A model generated the notes under the pieces. That model had not been told where the DNA came from. It saw nothing but the letters and a program-made list of their open reading frames with translations, and made no database searches. A stretch of 64,000 bases of DNA, from contig JAKCPI010026210.1 of assembly GCA_023213315.1 (NCBI GenBank), forward strand, positions 61,904-125,903, written 5' to 3'. This DNA comes from Euborellia annulipes. Its lineage: Eukaryota > Arthropoda > Insecta > Dermaptera > Anisolabididae. Within the stretch, counting starts at the first letter, position 1. Every line of letters begins with the position of its first letter. This document shows positions 43,830 to 54,315 of the stretch, one piece after another. A program made the translations under genes and the position numbers.

Positions 43830-45848
43830 TGTTATTCCCGGGGAACCCCCCCTTAGGGCGTTACCTGGGCTACTCAGTTGAGAACCCCACTCGGAGTCTG
43901 GGTCCGTCGCTCGGCCTGTTTCCTAGTAGAGAGAAGAGAGCAAGAGACAAAAAAACATATCTCGACCTCTAATTTTTGATAAAGTATTTATTAAAAAAAA
44001 TTATAAACGAATTGAAATAAAATACAATTACCCTCTCTTTCAAGAGAAAGGGATCTCTTACAATCAAAATGTCTCTGGTCTTTATTAAGATTTAAAAAAA
44101 AATATATTTCGACCTCCAAATCTTAATAAAATATTCATATAAAAAAAACAATAAACAAATTTAAAATAAAATAACGAACTACCCTCTCTTTCAAGGGAAA
44201 TGGATCTCTTACAATCAAAATGTCTCTGGTCTTTATTAAGATTTAAAAAAAAAATATATTTCGACCTCCAAATCTTAATAAAATATTCAGATAAAAAAAT
44301 AATAAACAAATTTAAAATAAAATAACGAACTACCCTCTCTTTCAAGAGAAATGGATCTCTTACAATCAAAATGTCTCTGGTCTTTATTAAGATTTAAAAA
44401 AAAAATATATTTCGACCTCCAAATCTTAATAAAATATTCAGATAAAAAAATAATAAACAAATTTAAAATAAAATAACGAACTACCCTCTCTTTCAAGAGA
44501 AATGGATCTCTTACAATCAAAATGTCTCTGGTCTTTATTAAGATTTAAAAAAAAAATATATTTCGACCTCCAAATCTTAATAAAATATTCAGATAAAAAA
44601 ATAATAAACAAATTTAAAATAAAATAACGAACTACCCTCTCTTTCAAGAGAAATGGATCTCTTACAATCAAAATGTCTCTGGTCTTTATTAAGATTTAAA
44701 AAAAAAATATATTTCGACCTCCAAATCTTAATAAAATATTCAGATAAAAAAATAATAAACAAATTTAAAATAAAATAACGAACTACCCTCTCTTTCAAGA
44801 GAAATGGATCTCTTACAATCAAAATGTCTCTGGTCTTTATTAAGATTTAAAAAAAAAATATATTTCGACCTCCAAATCTTAATAAAATATTCAGATAAAA
44901 AAATAATAAACAAATTTAAAATAAAATAACGAACTACCCTCTCTTTCAAGAGAAATGGATCTCTTACAATCAAAATGTCTCTGGTCCTTATTAAGATTTA
45001 AAAAATATATATATATTCCGACCTTCAAATCTTAATAAAATATTCATAAAAAAAAATAATAACAAATTTTCAATAAATTATCAAACTACCCTCTTCTCAG
45101 GGTGACTGATTCTCTTATACTCAAAATGTTTTCACACGCAACAGTTCAGTTCCAAAATAATCACTCTAAGTTGATAAAAGTAAATATATCCACATAAACC
45201 AAATAAGAATAAAAAATAAAAAAATATAAATAAAAATACCCTCACTCCTAATTCACAATCTCTCCCTCCCTTCCCTTAGGCTCGGACAACTCTCCGTCTC
45301 TCCTTAGCTGTTCACGAATTTTCGCGGTTACCGATCGCGACGAAAAAAAACGAGTGTCAACTACTCACCGCACTGAAGCCAAAATAACGCATTCGGGTTT
45401 TCACCCTCGTACTTCGTTCACTTCAGAATTCACAATTCACCAAAATCTTCACTATTCACAAGTCGCTGCTAACGTCTCTATCTCTCAACCAACACGAGAG
45501 TCCAAAAAAAAAAACGAACGTAATCACCCCCCCACTCCTTGACAAGGCGTCGGCACAACACCTGATTTGTGCTGCCCTCTGTTAGTTTATCTATGCAACT
45601 CTATTTCTGTCTCTTTCCCACTCATATAGAATGTACTTTATAATTTATCTCTTTATATCACTTGCCCTTGAGTGAGGAGCTGTGGTTTTATTCCCTATCA
45701 GCGAAATTCCAATCTAGCCGCTGGTTCAGATTTCATGTGATGAGAAATATTTATCCGCCGGAGAGAAAAAGAAATGATATGGTAATAAAATTAAATTAAA
45801 AAAAGTCTTTTCTTTTTTTTTCTTTTTCCCAAAATCCCGCTTATTACA
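43830..45848. mobile_element. Solo LTR, about 2.0 kb
   Basis: Begins TGTTATTCCCGGGG and ends GCTTATTACA, the TG...CA ends of LTRs, with a 4-bp duplication TTAG (43826-43829, 45849-45852) that is native HPE sequence. It holds a TCAGTTG initiator-like match near the left, a seven-copy 151-bp tandem array, and a GC-richer segment (45290-45560). No gag or pol. Short TSD and ends fit Gypsy or BEL/Pao LTRs, probably left by LTR-LTR recombination. Orientation is uncertain. Confidence 0.65.
43960..45135. repeat. 151-bp tandem repeat array within the LTR
   Basis: About 7.5 units. The landmark TGTCTCTGGTC recurs at 151-bp steps from 44070 to 44976. The five central units are almost identical, the outer ones diverged (45000-45135 and 43960-44050). 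Overlapping minus-strand open frames of 77 residues arise because the unit is nearly stop-free in two frames. They are not considered genes. Confidence 0.95.
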
Positions 45849-46473
45849 TTAGCATGGCAACCATTTCTCCTATCTTTTCTATGAAGCACAAGAGTAAAGT
45901 GTGCTTCAGACAATTTTGAGAGCAAAATGAGAATATACATTTGAAAGAGCATCTAAAAAATAATTGATTTTTGAATTTTAATCAAAATCGTTAGAGCGAA
46001 TTTTGAGAAAATCGAAAAAAACTGAAAAAGTACATCAGTAAAGTACTAGTACTCTTTGGCCGATTTTGATTAAAAGCTTATTTTTCCGGTCCCGGGGGTG
46101 TTTAACTTAAATATAAAATTTCAACCTCGTAGCTCAATTCCTTCATGTTTAAAATTGAACACACACCCACCTACCCACTCACCCACAGACAGACCATGTC
46201 GCGAAAACCACTTTTTTAGATTCAGGGGACCTCAAAACGTGAAGATCCATCAAAATCTCGACATCGAATTTTTGACATGAATCCAATACTTTCTCACTAT
46301 ATATACACGTATATTACATATATACATAGGTAAGAGAAAGTAAAAAAAAAAAAAAAAACGCTTAAAAAAAAAATTGTATTTATTGATAATAGGGTTGGGT
46401 AAATAAATTGAATCTTTAAAAAATTATTTCATTTCGAAAAAATAAATAAATAATAACGCTTAGAAGCATTTTA

Positions 46474-46647
46474 GATGGCTTAAATAAAAATGCCTGGACC
46501 CTAATATATATAAATTCATAAATAACGGTTATCGTAAATGTCTTATATGGCCTGAGCTGCCGAAAAGACAGTGTGAATGTGTGTGTGAGTGTGAATGTGA
46601 ATGAGAAAAAAGTGTGAATGTTTTTAAAAAAAAAAAAAAAAAAAAAA
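46474..46647 (+). mobile_element. SINE-1 copy, 5'-truncated
   Basis: Starts at the second half of the body palindrome (GATGGCTTAAATAAAAATGC), then GCCGAAAAGACAGTGTG and an A-run of about 25. Duplication AAGCATTTTA (46464-46473, 46648-46657). Confidence 0.88.
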
Positions 46648-46718
46648 AAGCATTTTAATTAATTAGGGGTGAGAGTTTTACGATTGGAGAAATAAAATAA
46701 GTCTAACACTTCGAATAT

Positions 46719-47134
46719 TAGGAACCGACCGAATATTCGGTTTCGGTTACGGTTTCGGCCAGTTTCGGCCAAAAATCATGGTTTCGGCCGTAGTTTCGGT
46801 TTCGGCCAAAAAGTGGCCGAACCTTTCGGCCGGCCGAAACCAGAGTCTGAAAAAATGGGATGAGACTCGCATGCAAAAAAAAAAAAAAAAGGTCAAATAA
46901 TTTGCACTTGAGGGAGAAAAAAATTTTAGTCTCCCTAAAAAAAAGGTAAAATGATTTTCACGGGAGGGGAAAAAAAATTCAAAAAAAAAAAAAAAAAAGG
47001 TAAAATGAAAAAAATTTTTTATAGGAAATACAAGTTTCGGTTTCGGTTACGGTTTCGGCCGAAACTAAGGTTGAGGCCGAATATTCGGTTTCGGTTTCGG
47101 TTTCGGCTGAAAATCTTGTTTCGGTCGGACCCTA
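46719..47134. mobile_element. hAT-like MITE, family 3
   Basis: Ends TAGGAACCGACCGAA and TTCGGTCGGACCCTA with perfect 8-bp duplication TCGAATAT (46711-46718, 47135-47142). The subterminal regions are arrays of CGGTTT/CGGCCGAAA motifs in both orientations, likely transposase-binding clusters. The arginine-rich open frame at 46951-47157 is the translation of these motifs. Confidence 0.85.
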
Positions 47135-47142
47135 TCGAATAT

Positions 47143-47519
47143 ATCCCTTCTAAATAAATAAATACATAAAATAACACTTGGAAGTATTTTATTTAATTGG
47201 GGGTTGGTTGGATTAAGGGTGGGTAAATGAAGTAAGTCTTTTAATAATTATTTAACTTCAAATTTATCCATAATAAATAATTAAATAGGCCTACTAAAAA
47301 TTACGCTTCGAAGTAATTTATTTAAGAGAGAGTGAGTTCATTAAATGAAAAGAGTCTTTTAATAGTTATTTAATTTCGAATTTGTTCCCAACAGAATAAA
47401 TTCCCGTTAGTTTGCAAGTGAATGGAATTTTTATAAATAGAGAATTTATTTGATTTTAATTTTTGGTCGTTCAGAGAGCAATGCGATCCTATCTAAGCCT
47501 GCTTGTTTGCTGCCTATCT
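47143..47519. other. AT-rich stretch with loose direct repeats
   Basis: Three loose direct repeats of about 115 bp carry AGTCTTTTAATAATTATTTAA and AAGTATTTTATTTAATTGG motifs. No gene. Confidence 0.4.
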
Positions 47520-47688
47520 GCCAGGCGGTCTGTCTTTTCAGTTGAATTTAAGACGAGCCATGACATGAGTCATTCGGTTTCTCTCTCTTTCGTGTGTTTA
47601 GTTTATTTTATATTGTGTTGTGATTTGTGCAAATAAGACGTTCATCCCTCAAACTCATTCCTCCCCGTCTGGTCATCTTATTATTAAG
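47520..47688 (+). promoter_or_regulatory. Possible initiator and untranslated first exon
   Basis: GC-richer block with initiator-like TTTTCAGTTGAATTTAAGACG (near 47536) and donor-like TTATTAAGGTAATT (near 47679-47692). No long frame from any ATG. Similar in layout to 13263-13430, including the donor context. Could be a 5' untranslated exon of a downstream gene. Weak evidence. Confidence 0.25.
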
Positions 47689-47834
47689 GTAATTAATATT
47701 TTAATAACTCATTTGCATAACGAATTAAATTTTTATTTTCAATTTTTTTTTCTCTCTCTTATAATATATACTGATAAAATTATCCAATTTTTTTAAATAT
47801 ATATATAATGAACTCGTGTACCCCAAGGGAGGGT

Positions 47835-50205
47835 GAGAAAGGGTGAAACTCACCCCTTCTAATAAACAAAATAGTATTTTTCTTTAAAAATAAAATTTAA
47901 AATAGAGAATTATTTTTTTTTTTTTTTTTTGTAAAATTTGTGGATTACTTTCTATCACTTTTTTAGATTAGGCCTATTTTCGAGGGTGAAAGTTACCCCT
48001 TTTAATAAACAAAATAGTATTTTTCTTTAAAAATAAAATTTAAAATAGAAAATTATTATTTTTTTTTTTTATAAAATTTGTGGATTACTTTCTATCACTT
48101 TTTTAGATTAGGTCTATTTTCGGGGGTGAAAGTTACCCCTTTTAATAAACAAAATAGTATTTTTCTTTAAAAATAAAATTTAAAATAGAAAATTATTATT
48201 TTTTTTTTTTATAAAATTTGTGGATTACTTTCTATCACTTTTTTAGATTAGGTCTATTTTCGGGGGTGAAAGTTACCCCTTCTAATAAACAAAATAGTAT
48301 TTTTCTTTAAAAATAAAATTTAAAATAGAGAATTATTTTTTTTTTTTTTTGTAAAATTTGTGGATTACTTTCTATCACTTTTTTAGATTAGGTCTATTTT
48401 CGGGGGTGAAAGCTACCCCTTTTAATAAACAAAATAGTATTTTTCTTTAAAAATAAAATTTAAAATAGAGAATTATTTTTTTTTTTTTTTTGTAAAATTT
48501 GTGGATTACTTTCTATCACTTTTTTAGATTAGGTCTATTTTCGGGGGTGAAAGTTACCCCTTTTAATAAACAAAATAGTATTTTTCTTTAAAAATAAAAT
48601 TTAAAATAGAAAATTATTATTATTTTTTTTTTATAAAATTTGTGGATTTCTTTCCATCTCTTTTTTAGATTAGGCCTATTTTCGGGGGTAAAAGTTACCC
48701 CTTTTAATAAACAAAATAGTATTTTTCTTTAAAAATAAAATTTAAAATAGAAAATTATTATTATTTTTTTTTTATAAAATTTGTGGATTTCTTTCCATCT
48801 CTTTTTTAGATTAGGCCTATTTTCGGGGGTGAAAGTTACCCCTTTTAATAAACAAAATAGTATTTTTCTTTAAAAATAAAATTTAAAATAGAAAATTATT
48901 ATTTTTTTTTTTTCATAAAATTTGTGGATTTCTTTCCATCTCTTTTTTAGATTAGGTCTATTTTCGGGGGTAAAAGTTACCCCTTTTAATAAACAAAATA
49001 GTATTTTTCTTTAAAAATAAAATTTAAAATAGAAAATTATTATTTTTTTTTTTTATAAAATTTGTGGATTTCTTTCCATCTCTTTTTTAGATTAGGTCTA
49101 TTTTCGGGGGTAAAAGTTACCCCTTTTAATAAACAAAATAGTATTTTTCTTTAAAAATAAAATTTAAAATAGAAAATTATTATTTTTTTTTTTTATAAAA
49201 TTTGTGGATTTCTTTCCATCTCTTTTTTAGATTAGGTCTATTTTCGGGGGTAAAAGTTACCCCTTTTAATAAACAAAATAGTATTTTTCTTTAAAAATAA
49301 AATTTAAAATAGAAAATTATTATTTTTTTTTTTCATAAAATTTGTGGATTTCTTTCCATCTCTTTTTTAGATTAGGTCTATTTTCGGGGGTAAAAGTTAC
49401 CCCTTTTAATAAACAAAATAGTATTTTTCTTTAAAAATAAAATTTAAAATAGAAAATTATTATTTTTTTTTTTTATAAAATTTGTGGATTACTTTCTATC
49501 ACTTTTTTAGATTAGGTCTATTTTCGGGGGTGAAAGTTACCCCTTTTAATAAACAAAATAGTATTTTTCTTTAAAAATAAAATTTAAAATAGAGAATTAT
49601 TTTTTTTTTTTTTTTTTGTAAAATTTGTGGATTACTTTCTATCACTTTTTTAGATTAGGTCTATTTTCGGGGGTGAAAGCTACCCCTTTTAATAAACAAA
49701 ATAGTATTTTTCTTTAAAAATAAAATTTAAAATAGAGAATTATTTTTTTTTTTTTTGTAAAATTTGTGGATTACTTTCTATCACTAGATTAGGTCTATTT
49801 TCGGGGGTGAAAGTTACCCCTTTTAATAAACAAAATAGTATTTTTCTTTAAAAATAAAATTTAAAATAGAAAATTATTATTTTTTTTTTTTCATAAAATT
49901 TGTGGATTTCTTTCCATCTCTTTTTTAGATTAGGTCTATTTTCGGGGGTAAAAGTTACCCCTTTTAATAAACAAAATAGTATTTTTCTTTAAAAATAAAA
50001 TTTAAAATAGAAAATTATTATTTTTTTTTTTTATAAAATTTGTGGATTTCTTTCCATCTCTTTTTTAGATTAGGCCTATTTTCGGGGGTGAAAGTCACCC
50101 CTTCTAATAAACAAAATAGTATTTTTCTTTAAAAATAAAATTTAAAATATTTTTTTTTGTAAAATTTGTGGATTACTTTCTATCACTTTTTTAGATTAGG
50201 CCTAC
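47835..50205. repeat. 141-bp tandem array, about 17 units
   Basis: Each unit contains GTTACCCCTTTTAATAAAC, AAAATAGTATTTTTCTTT, a T-run of variable length, TGTGGATTACTTTCTATC or the variant TGGATTTCTTTCCATCTC, and TTAGATTAGGTCTATTTTCG. Two unit types alternate in blocks (ACTTTCTATCAC before about 48640 and after 49480; TTCTTTCCATCTC mostly between), suggesting block amplification. No coding potential. Confidence 0.95.
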
Positions 50206-50854
50206 TTTCTATCCCTTCTCTCTCTCTACCCCTTTAACAGAGAATTTATCTCTCCTATAGACTATTTAATAATAAATTATTATTAAATAATTGAAAATAT
50301 AAATTCCTAAACTTTTATCACTCGTCAGTGATAATGTTAGTGTGATTTTAAGAGGTGGATTTTTTTTTAATGCCAGTACTTTTCTTGAGCAGTTTCTGCA
50401 CTCGCATCCCTTAATTATAGGTTTAAAAAATTCAGATGATTTTTTTTTTCTTTAATGTGTTGACGTTTTCTTCATCCAGTATATTCGTTCTTCGTTTCTT
50501 GATTATATTTCCTATGTTTGTAGTTTTATATAGATTTCGATCCCTCTCGTCTCACGCATCCCCCTATTGATATTCATTAATACACATTCATTTATTAAAA
50601 TAAATGAATGAATAAAAATTTTTCATTTGTTTTTCTCATTAAAACATTTTAGAATTTTATATGAAAATTAATTTTATTTCTGTTTGTTTAAAAGCCACCC
50701 CCTCGTACCTCCCAAGTTATTTTCCCACTCTCCGAATTTTCTTAATATACGCCTAGTTTACTTCATATAATGTTTGAGGAAAAAATAATTCAAATTTTTT
50801 TGACTTGCAATTTTTTAAAAAAATCTGATTTTTTTCTTCAGTTTTTACTTTTTC
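50206..50854. other. Mostly unique sequence
   Basis: CT-rich just after the array, then AT-rich. No element or exon recognised. Confidence 0.4.
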
Positions 50855-51250
50855 GTATAGTAGACCTATTTAAAGAGAAAGTATTGTAATCGTCAAAAAA
50901 TTAGGCTTCGAGATTTTGATGTTTCTCCACGTTTTAGACCTACCTGAGTCAAAAAAAAAAAAAAAAAAAAAAAAACATTTTCGGCATTATGTCTGTGTGT
51001 GTGAACACGATTGCTTAAAAACGCAAGCAGCCAGATGAAATTTTGTATATACTCCTTACACTGAAATTGTATATTTATATCAATTTTCGGAGTAAATACG
51101 TTACTTGGAAGTAGTACTTTACCTAATAAGTTTTTTCAGAAATTTTGGAATTTTCATTTCTTTTGTTAAATTATGATAAAGTGCTCTAATTTAAAAAGTT
51201 TTTATTCTTTGACATTTTTTCGAAAACTGCATAGTTTTTGAAATAATCAA
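50855..51250 (+). mobile_element. HPE-related family C copy
   Basis: Left-end hairpin-like start (ACTTTTTCGTATAGTAGACC to AGAGAAAGTATTGTAATC), TTCGAGATTTTGATG as in HPE, an A-run, TG tract, then AACACGATTGCTTAAAAACG and the C-specific body to TTTGAAATAATCAAAGAAG. The link to HPE at the left end suggests a sister family. Confidence 0.65.
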
Positions 51251-51304
51251 AGAAGAAAACATTTTTCGTTAATTTTGAAAAAAAAAAATCAAAAGAAAAT
51301 CATA

Positions 51305-51445
51305 CAGGTGTCATTAAAGAACATGTAAATATAAACAAATGAATTGCATTACTTTACTACATTAATATACAATTTTAGTGTAAGGAGAATATACCGAATT
51401 TCGTCTATCTGGCTGCTTGCGTTTTTAACAATCGTGGTCACGCAT

Positions 51446-51480
<35 letters not shown>

Positions 51481-51540
51481 CCCCAGACGTAATTCCAAAA
51501 GAATATACGAAAAAGTTTTGGAGAAGTCATTCCACATTTT
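51305..51540 (-). mobile_element. Family C fragment, inverted
   Basis: Reverse complement matches the 39725-39860 region: AATGACTTCTCC, TTTTGGAATTACGTCTGGGG, a CA microsatellite, ACGATTGTTAAAAACGCAAG, ACTCCTTACACTAAAATTG. Confidence 0.6.
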
Positions 51541-51605
51541 TTTTTTTTTTTTTTTCATTTATTTATTTCTGGTACACAAAGAGAGATTTAAAAAAAATTT
51601 CAAAA

Positions 51606-51704
51606 TCTTATATAATAATTGCGGAGTGTCCGTCAGTCTGTCTGTCTGTCTGTCTGGCCGTCCGTCCGTCTGTCTGTCGCGCCGAAGGCGGGCGGCGCGG
51701 CTAG
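51606..51704 (+). mobile_element. Miniature Helitron-like element, 99 bp
   Basis: Starts TC (TCTTATATAATAATTGCGGA) right after A51605 and ends CTAG followed by T51705, the A^T insertion preference of canonical Helitrons. Just before the 3' end is a GC-rich hairpin CGCGCCG...CGGCGCG. Between lie GTCT/GTCC microsatellite repeats. No coding. Very short for a Helitron, so mobility depends on an autonomous partner elsewhere. Confidence 0.6.
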
Positions 51705-51714
51705 TTGATTAAAT

Positions 51715-52345
51715 ATAAAAATACTTCCCTAAAAATTAATAAATCAACTATTTTTATATGCTCTTTAAAAAGTTTATCAGTAAAATTTTTCTTATAAAAT
51801 GAAGTACACTTTACTTGATGTATTTCAGATTTTTCAAATTCATTTTCCGGCTCTTTCTTCCATTGAGCCAATCTTTAGTCCCTAAGGGCATGTTAATTTC
51901 GTTTCAAAATCTTTAGAAGTTTTTACACATTCAAAAAATTTTTTCCAATTCTTATGAAATTTTGTAGCTATATAGGATTCACTGGCGGTAATAAAATTTT
52001 CAAATATGAAATTAAAATTTTTTTTTTTTTTTTTTTTTTCAAACATTCACACTTTTTTCTCATTCACACTCACACTCACACACACATTCATACAGTCTTT
52101 TCGGCAACTCAGGTCATTTAAGACTTTGACGATAACCGTTGTAAGGAATATATTTATTGTGGGGTCAGGCATTTCTATTTAAGCCATCTGGTATCCAAAA
52201 GGGCTTAAATAAAATTATCGGACTGCCTGGGTCCGAAACCGCGACGTTTGGTATAGGAGGTAGGCGCGCTACTTACTACGTCACACCCGGGGGCAAATTA
52301 AAATTTTGAAAAATAACCATAGTTGTCACATCAATTTTTTTTCAT
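51715..52345 (+). mobile_element. HPE subfamily B fragment split by SINE-1
   Basis: AATCAACTATTTTTATATGC, GAAGTACACTTTACTTGATG, CTTTCTTCCATTGAGCCAAT, CCAATTCTTATGAAATTTTG, then the SINE, then AAATTAAAATTTTGAAAAAT. Ends are lost. Confidence 0.7.
52021..52294 (-). mobile_element. SINE-1 copy inside HPE-B
   Basis: T-run, TTCACACTTTTTTCTC, GCCATCTGGTATCC body and head (CCGGGTGTGACGTAGTAAG on minus). 12-bp duplication AAATTAAAATTT (52009-52020, 52295-52306) in HPE-B sequence. Confidence 0.88.
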
Positions 52346-53278
52346 TTTCAATAATACAAAAAAAAATGTTTATCATTTCTAACAATTAGTTTAAAAAATT
52401 TTTTTCTTCTTTGAGAGGTATTGTTGTTTATACTAGTACCAGTCATTATTGTTGGAGTTGTGGTTATAGCTTATGATTTTTAAAAACCTAGCTCATGAAA
52501 TTTAAATACATTTCATTCCTTCCCCCTCTCTCTTCCTCTTATTAAAAGCTCTACTTCTAGTCTAATGGAGAGGACTTTGTATAAATGTTAACAATATAAA
52601 CACTTCTCGACTACTTGAAACTGCAAAGCATGTGTCAGAAATAATGTTACTCATTACCTTATCCCCCCCCTCTCGTTTATATTTAGCCCACTATTTCCAT
52701 CAAATACCCTTTGAAATATAAACGTTATTCAAAAAAGAGAGACGCTAATTTAAAACAGCGAACACTCTATTAAAAATAACCAATATTCATTGATATCCGA
52801 TATTGTATTGATAGATATACGAGAGGTTATATATCTGCCATTGATTTGGCTCCTTTTGAATTCCCAACTGAAGCTGCTTAACTAACGATACTCGTATTTA
52901 CGGCTATTAGTTTTACGCCTATTAAATTTAAATTAGCCCAAGCTTTTGATACAGGTGGTCTCATAAATACCCTATGTAGTAGTAGTATACCGGTAGGCAT
53001 GCCTAGCCTTTGCTCGCTTGCTAGCACGTTCCACTATAATTCTAACTAAATTGGTTTGCTTAGTCGATTTCGAGTCGGGTTTTGAAATGATGAGGTTCGA
53101 GGTCATCATCATTTTCAGTCAGGTTAATCTTGATAATTAGAATTCATAGAGATATCATGAAAGGGAATGTAAAATTGCATATCATAGCTCCGTTCGTTCG
53201 TTAATAAAACGATATTAATTAATCGAATAAAAATTTTAAAAATCTGGTGCACTACACGCATTTTTATCATGATAGTTT
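52346..53278. other. Unique sequence; HPE hairpin stub at the end
   Basis: 52800-53160 is relatively GC-rich and repeat-free (GGCATGCCTAGCCTTTGC), a possible regulatory or exonic island, but no convincing splice-bounded frame. 53236-53262 repeats AAAAATCTGGTGCACTACAC, an HPE hairpin stub. Confidence 0.35.
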
Positions 53279-53725
53279 TTTTTACTTTCTCTTACCCTAT
53301 ATATGAAATATATAGAGACAAAGTATTGGATTCATGTCAAAAATTCGTTGAGATTTTGATGGATCTTCACGTTTTGAGATCCCCTGAATCCAAAAAAGTG
53401 GTTTTCGCGACATGGTCTGTCTGTGTGTCTGTGAACAAAATATCTCAGGGACTAAAAGAGCTAGGAGGTTGAAATTTTATATTTAAGTTAGGCACCCTCC
53501 CAAAGCTTTTGAACAAAAATCGGCCAAAAAGTACTAGTACTTTACCGATGTACTTTTTTAGTTTTTTTCGATTTTCTCAAAATTCGTTTCAACGATTTTG
53601 TTTAAAATTCATAAATTAACTATTTTTTAGATGCTCATTAAAAAGTATATAAGTGAATTTTTCATTTAAATCGTTTGAAGTACACTTCACTGATGTATTT
53701 TTTCAGTTTTTTGTGATTTTCTCAT
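53279..53725 (+). mobile_element. HPE subfamily B, 3'-truncated
   Basis: Left hairpin (ACTTTCTCTTACCC), GACATGGTCTGTCTGTGTG, AGTACTAGTACTTTACC core, then TTTTTTGTGATTTTCTCA before it breaks off. Confidence 0.75.
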
Positions 53726-53932
53726 GGGGGACAAATATTTTTTTTCTTACATAACCTATAATTTTTTTTTATATATTCATAAACTAGACTTCCTCCCGAG
53801 TAAAATGATATATAATATGTTGATTGGAGAAAGGGCAGGTTCAGCCAAATAAAAAGCCTTTATATGCTTATCGATCCCGGAGACGTTTCGAGACAAATTT
53901 CTTATCTCATCATCAGTCTGACTAAAAATGTA

Positions 53933-54142
53933 CAGTGAGGGACAATATTAAGTCCCACCCATGCGTTTTCTACTTGTGATTATTTCATTGTTTAAAAAAA
54001 AAATATTATATATTTTTTAATGGAAACTTTCATGGTTCAAACCTAAAAAATTTCCAAAAAGATTTTCATTTTCTTTTATAAAAACAATGAAATAATCACA
54101 AGTAGAAAACGCAAGGGTGGGACTTAATATTGACCCTCATTG
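53933..54142. mobile_element. Mariner-like MITE A, 210 bp
   Basis: Ends CAGTGAGGGACAATATTAAG and CTTAATATTGACCCTCATTG between TA dinucleotides. Arms extend through AGTAGAAAACGCA. Cleanest short copy of the family. Confidence 0.92.
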
Positions 54143-54267
54143 TACATACAAAAATAATGAATTTTCGATATCTAATAATAGTTATAAAAAACACATTGTG
54201 GCTAAAAAGCTTTTTTATAATTATTATTAGATATCGAAAATTAATTATTTTTGTATGTACATTTTTA

Positions 54268-54315
54268 GTCGGACTGATGATGAGATAATAAATTTGTCTC
54301 GAAACGTCTCCGGGA
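54268..54315 (+). ncRNA. Hammerhead-like ribozyme motif of P10
   Basis: Helix I CGGA/TCCG, CTGATGA, spacer T, helix II GAGA...TCTC with a long AT loop, GAA, helix III AC/GT, cleavage C. The mirror copy in the left arm (53884-53922, minus) is also largely intact. Confidence 0.6.

Larger units (their letters stand above)
43647..46346 (-). mobile_element. HPE copy split by a solo LTR
   Basis: Right hairpin 43647-43735, body to TATTTTGTTAG, a 2.0-kb insertion, then CATGGCAACCATTTCTCC onward, core palindrome at 46046, a short CA tract and the left hairpin ending at 46346. Removing the insertion restores the contiguous family sequence. Confidence 0.85.

Noticed and set aside
44085..44973. Series of identical 77-residue minus-strand open frames
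   Set aside because: They repeat every 151 bp and are the translation of a tandem repeat whose length is not a multiple of three; no start context or domain.
46951..47157. Arginine/phenylalanine-rich frame resembling a basic protein
   Set aside because: Translation of the CGGTTTCGG motif array of a hAT-like MITE.
47460..47835. Host first exon linked to the 41616 exon
   Set aside because: It lies downstream of that exon on the same strand, so it cannot precede it in one transcript.
51344..51712. Longest plus-strand frame (122 residues) with a histidine/threonine run
   Set aside because: Passes through a CA microsatellite, a T-run and a mini-Helitron; no protein features.
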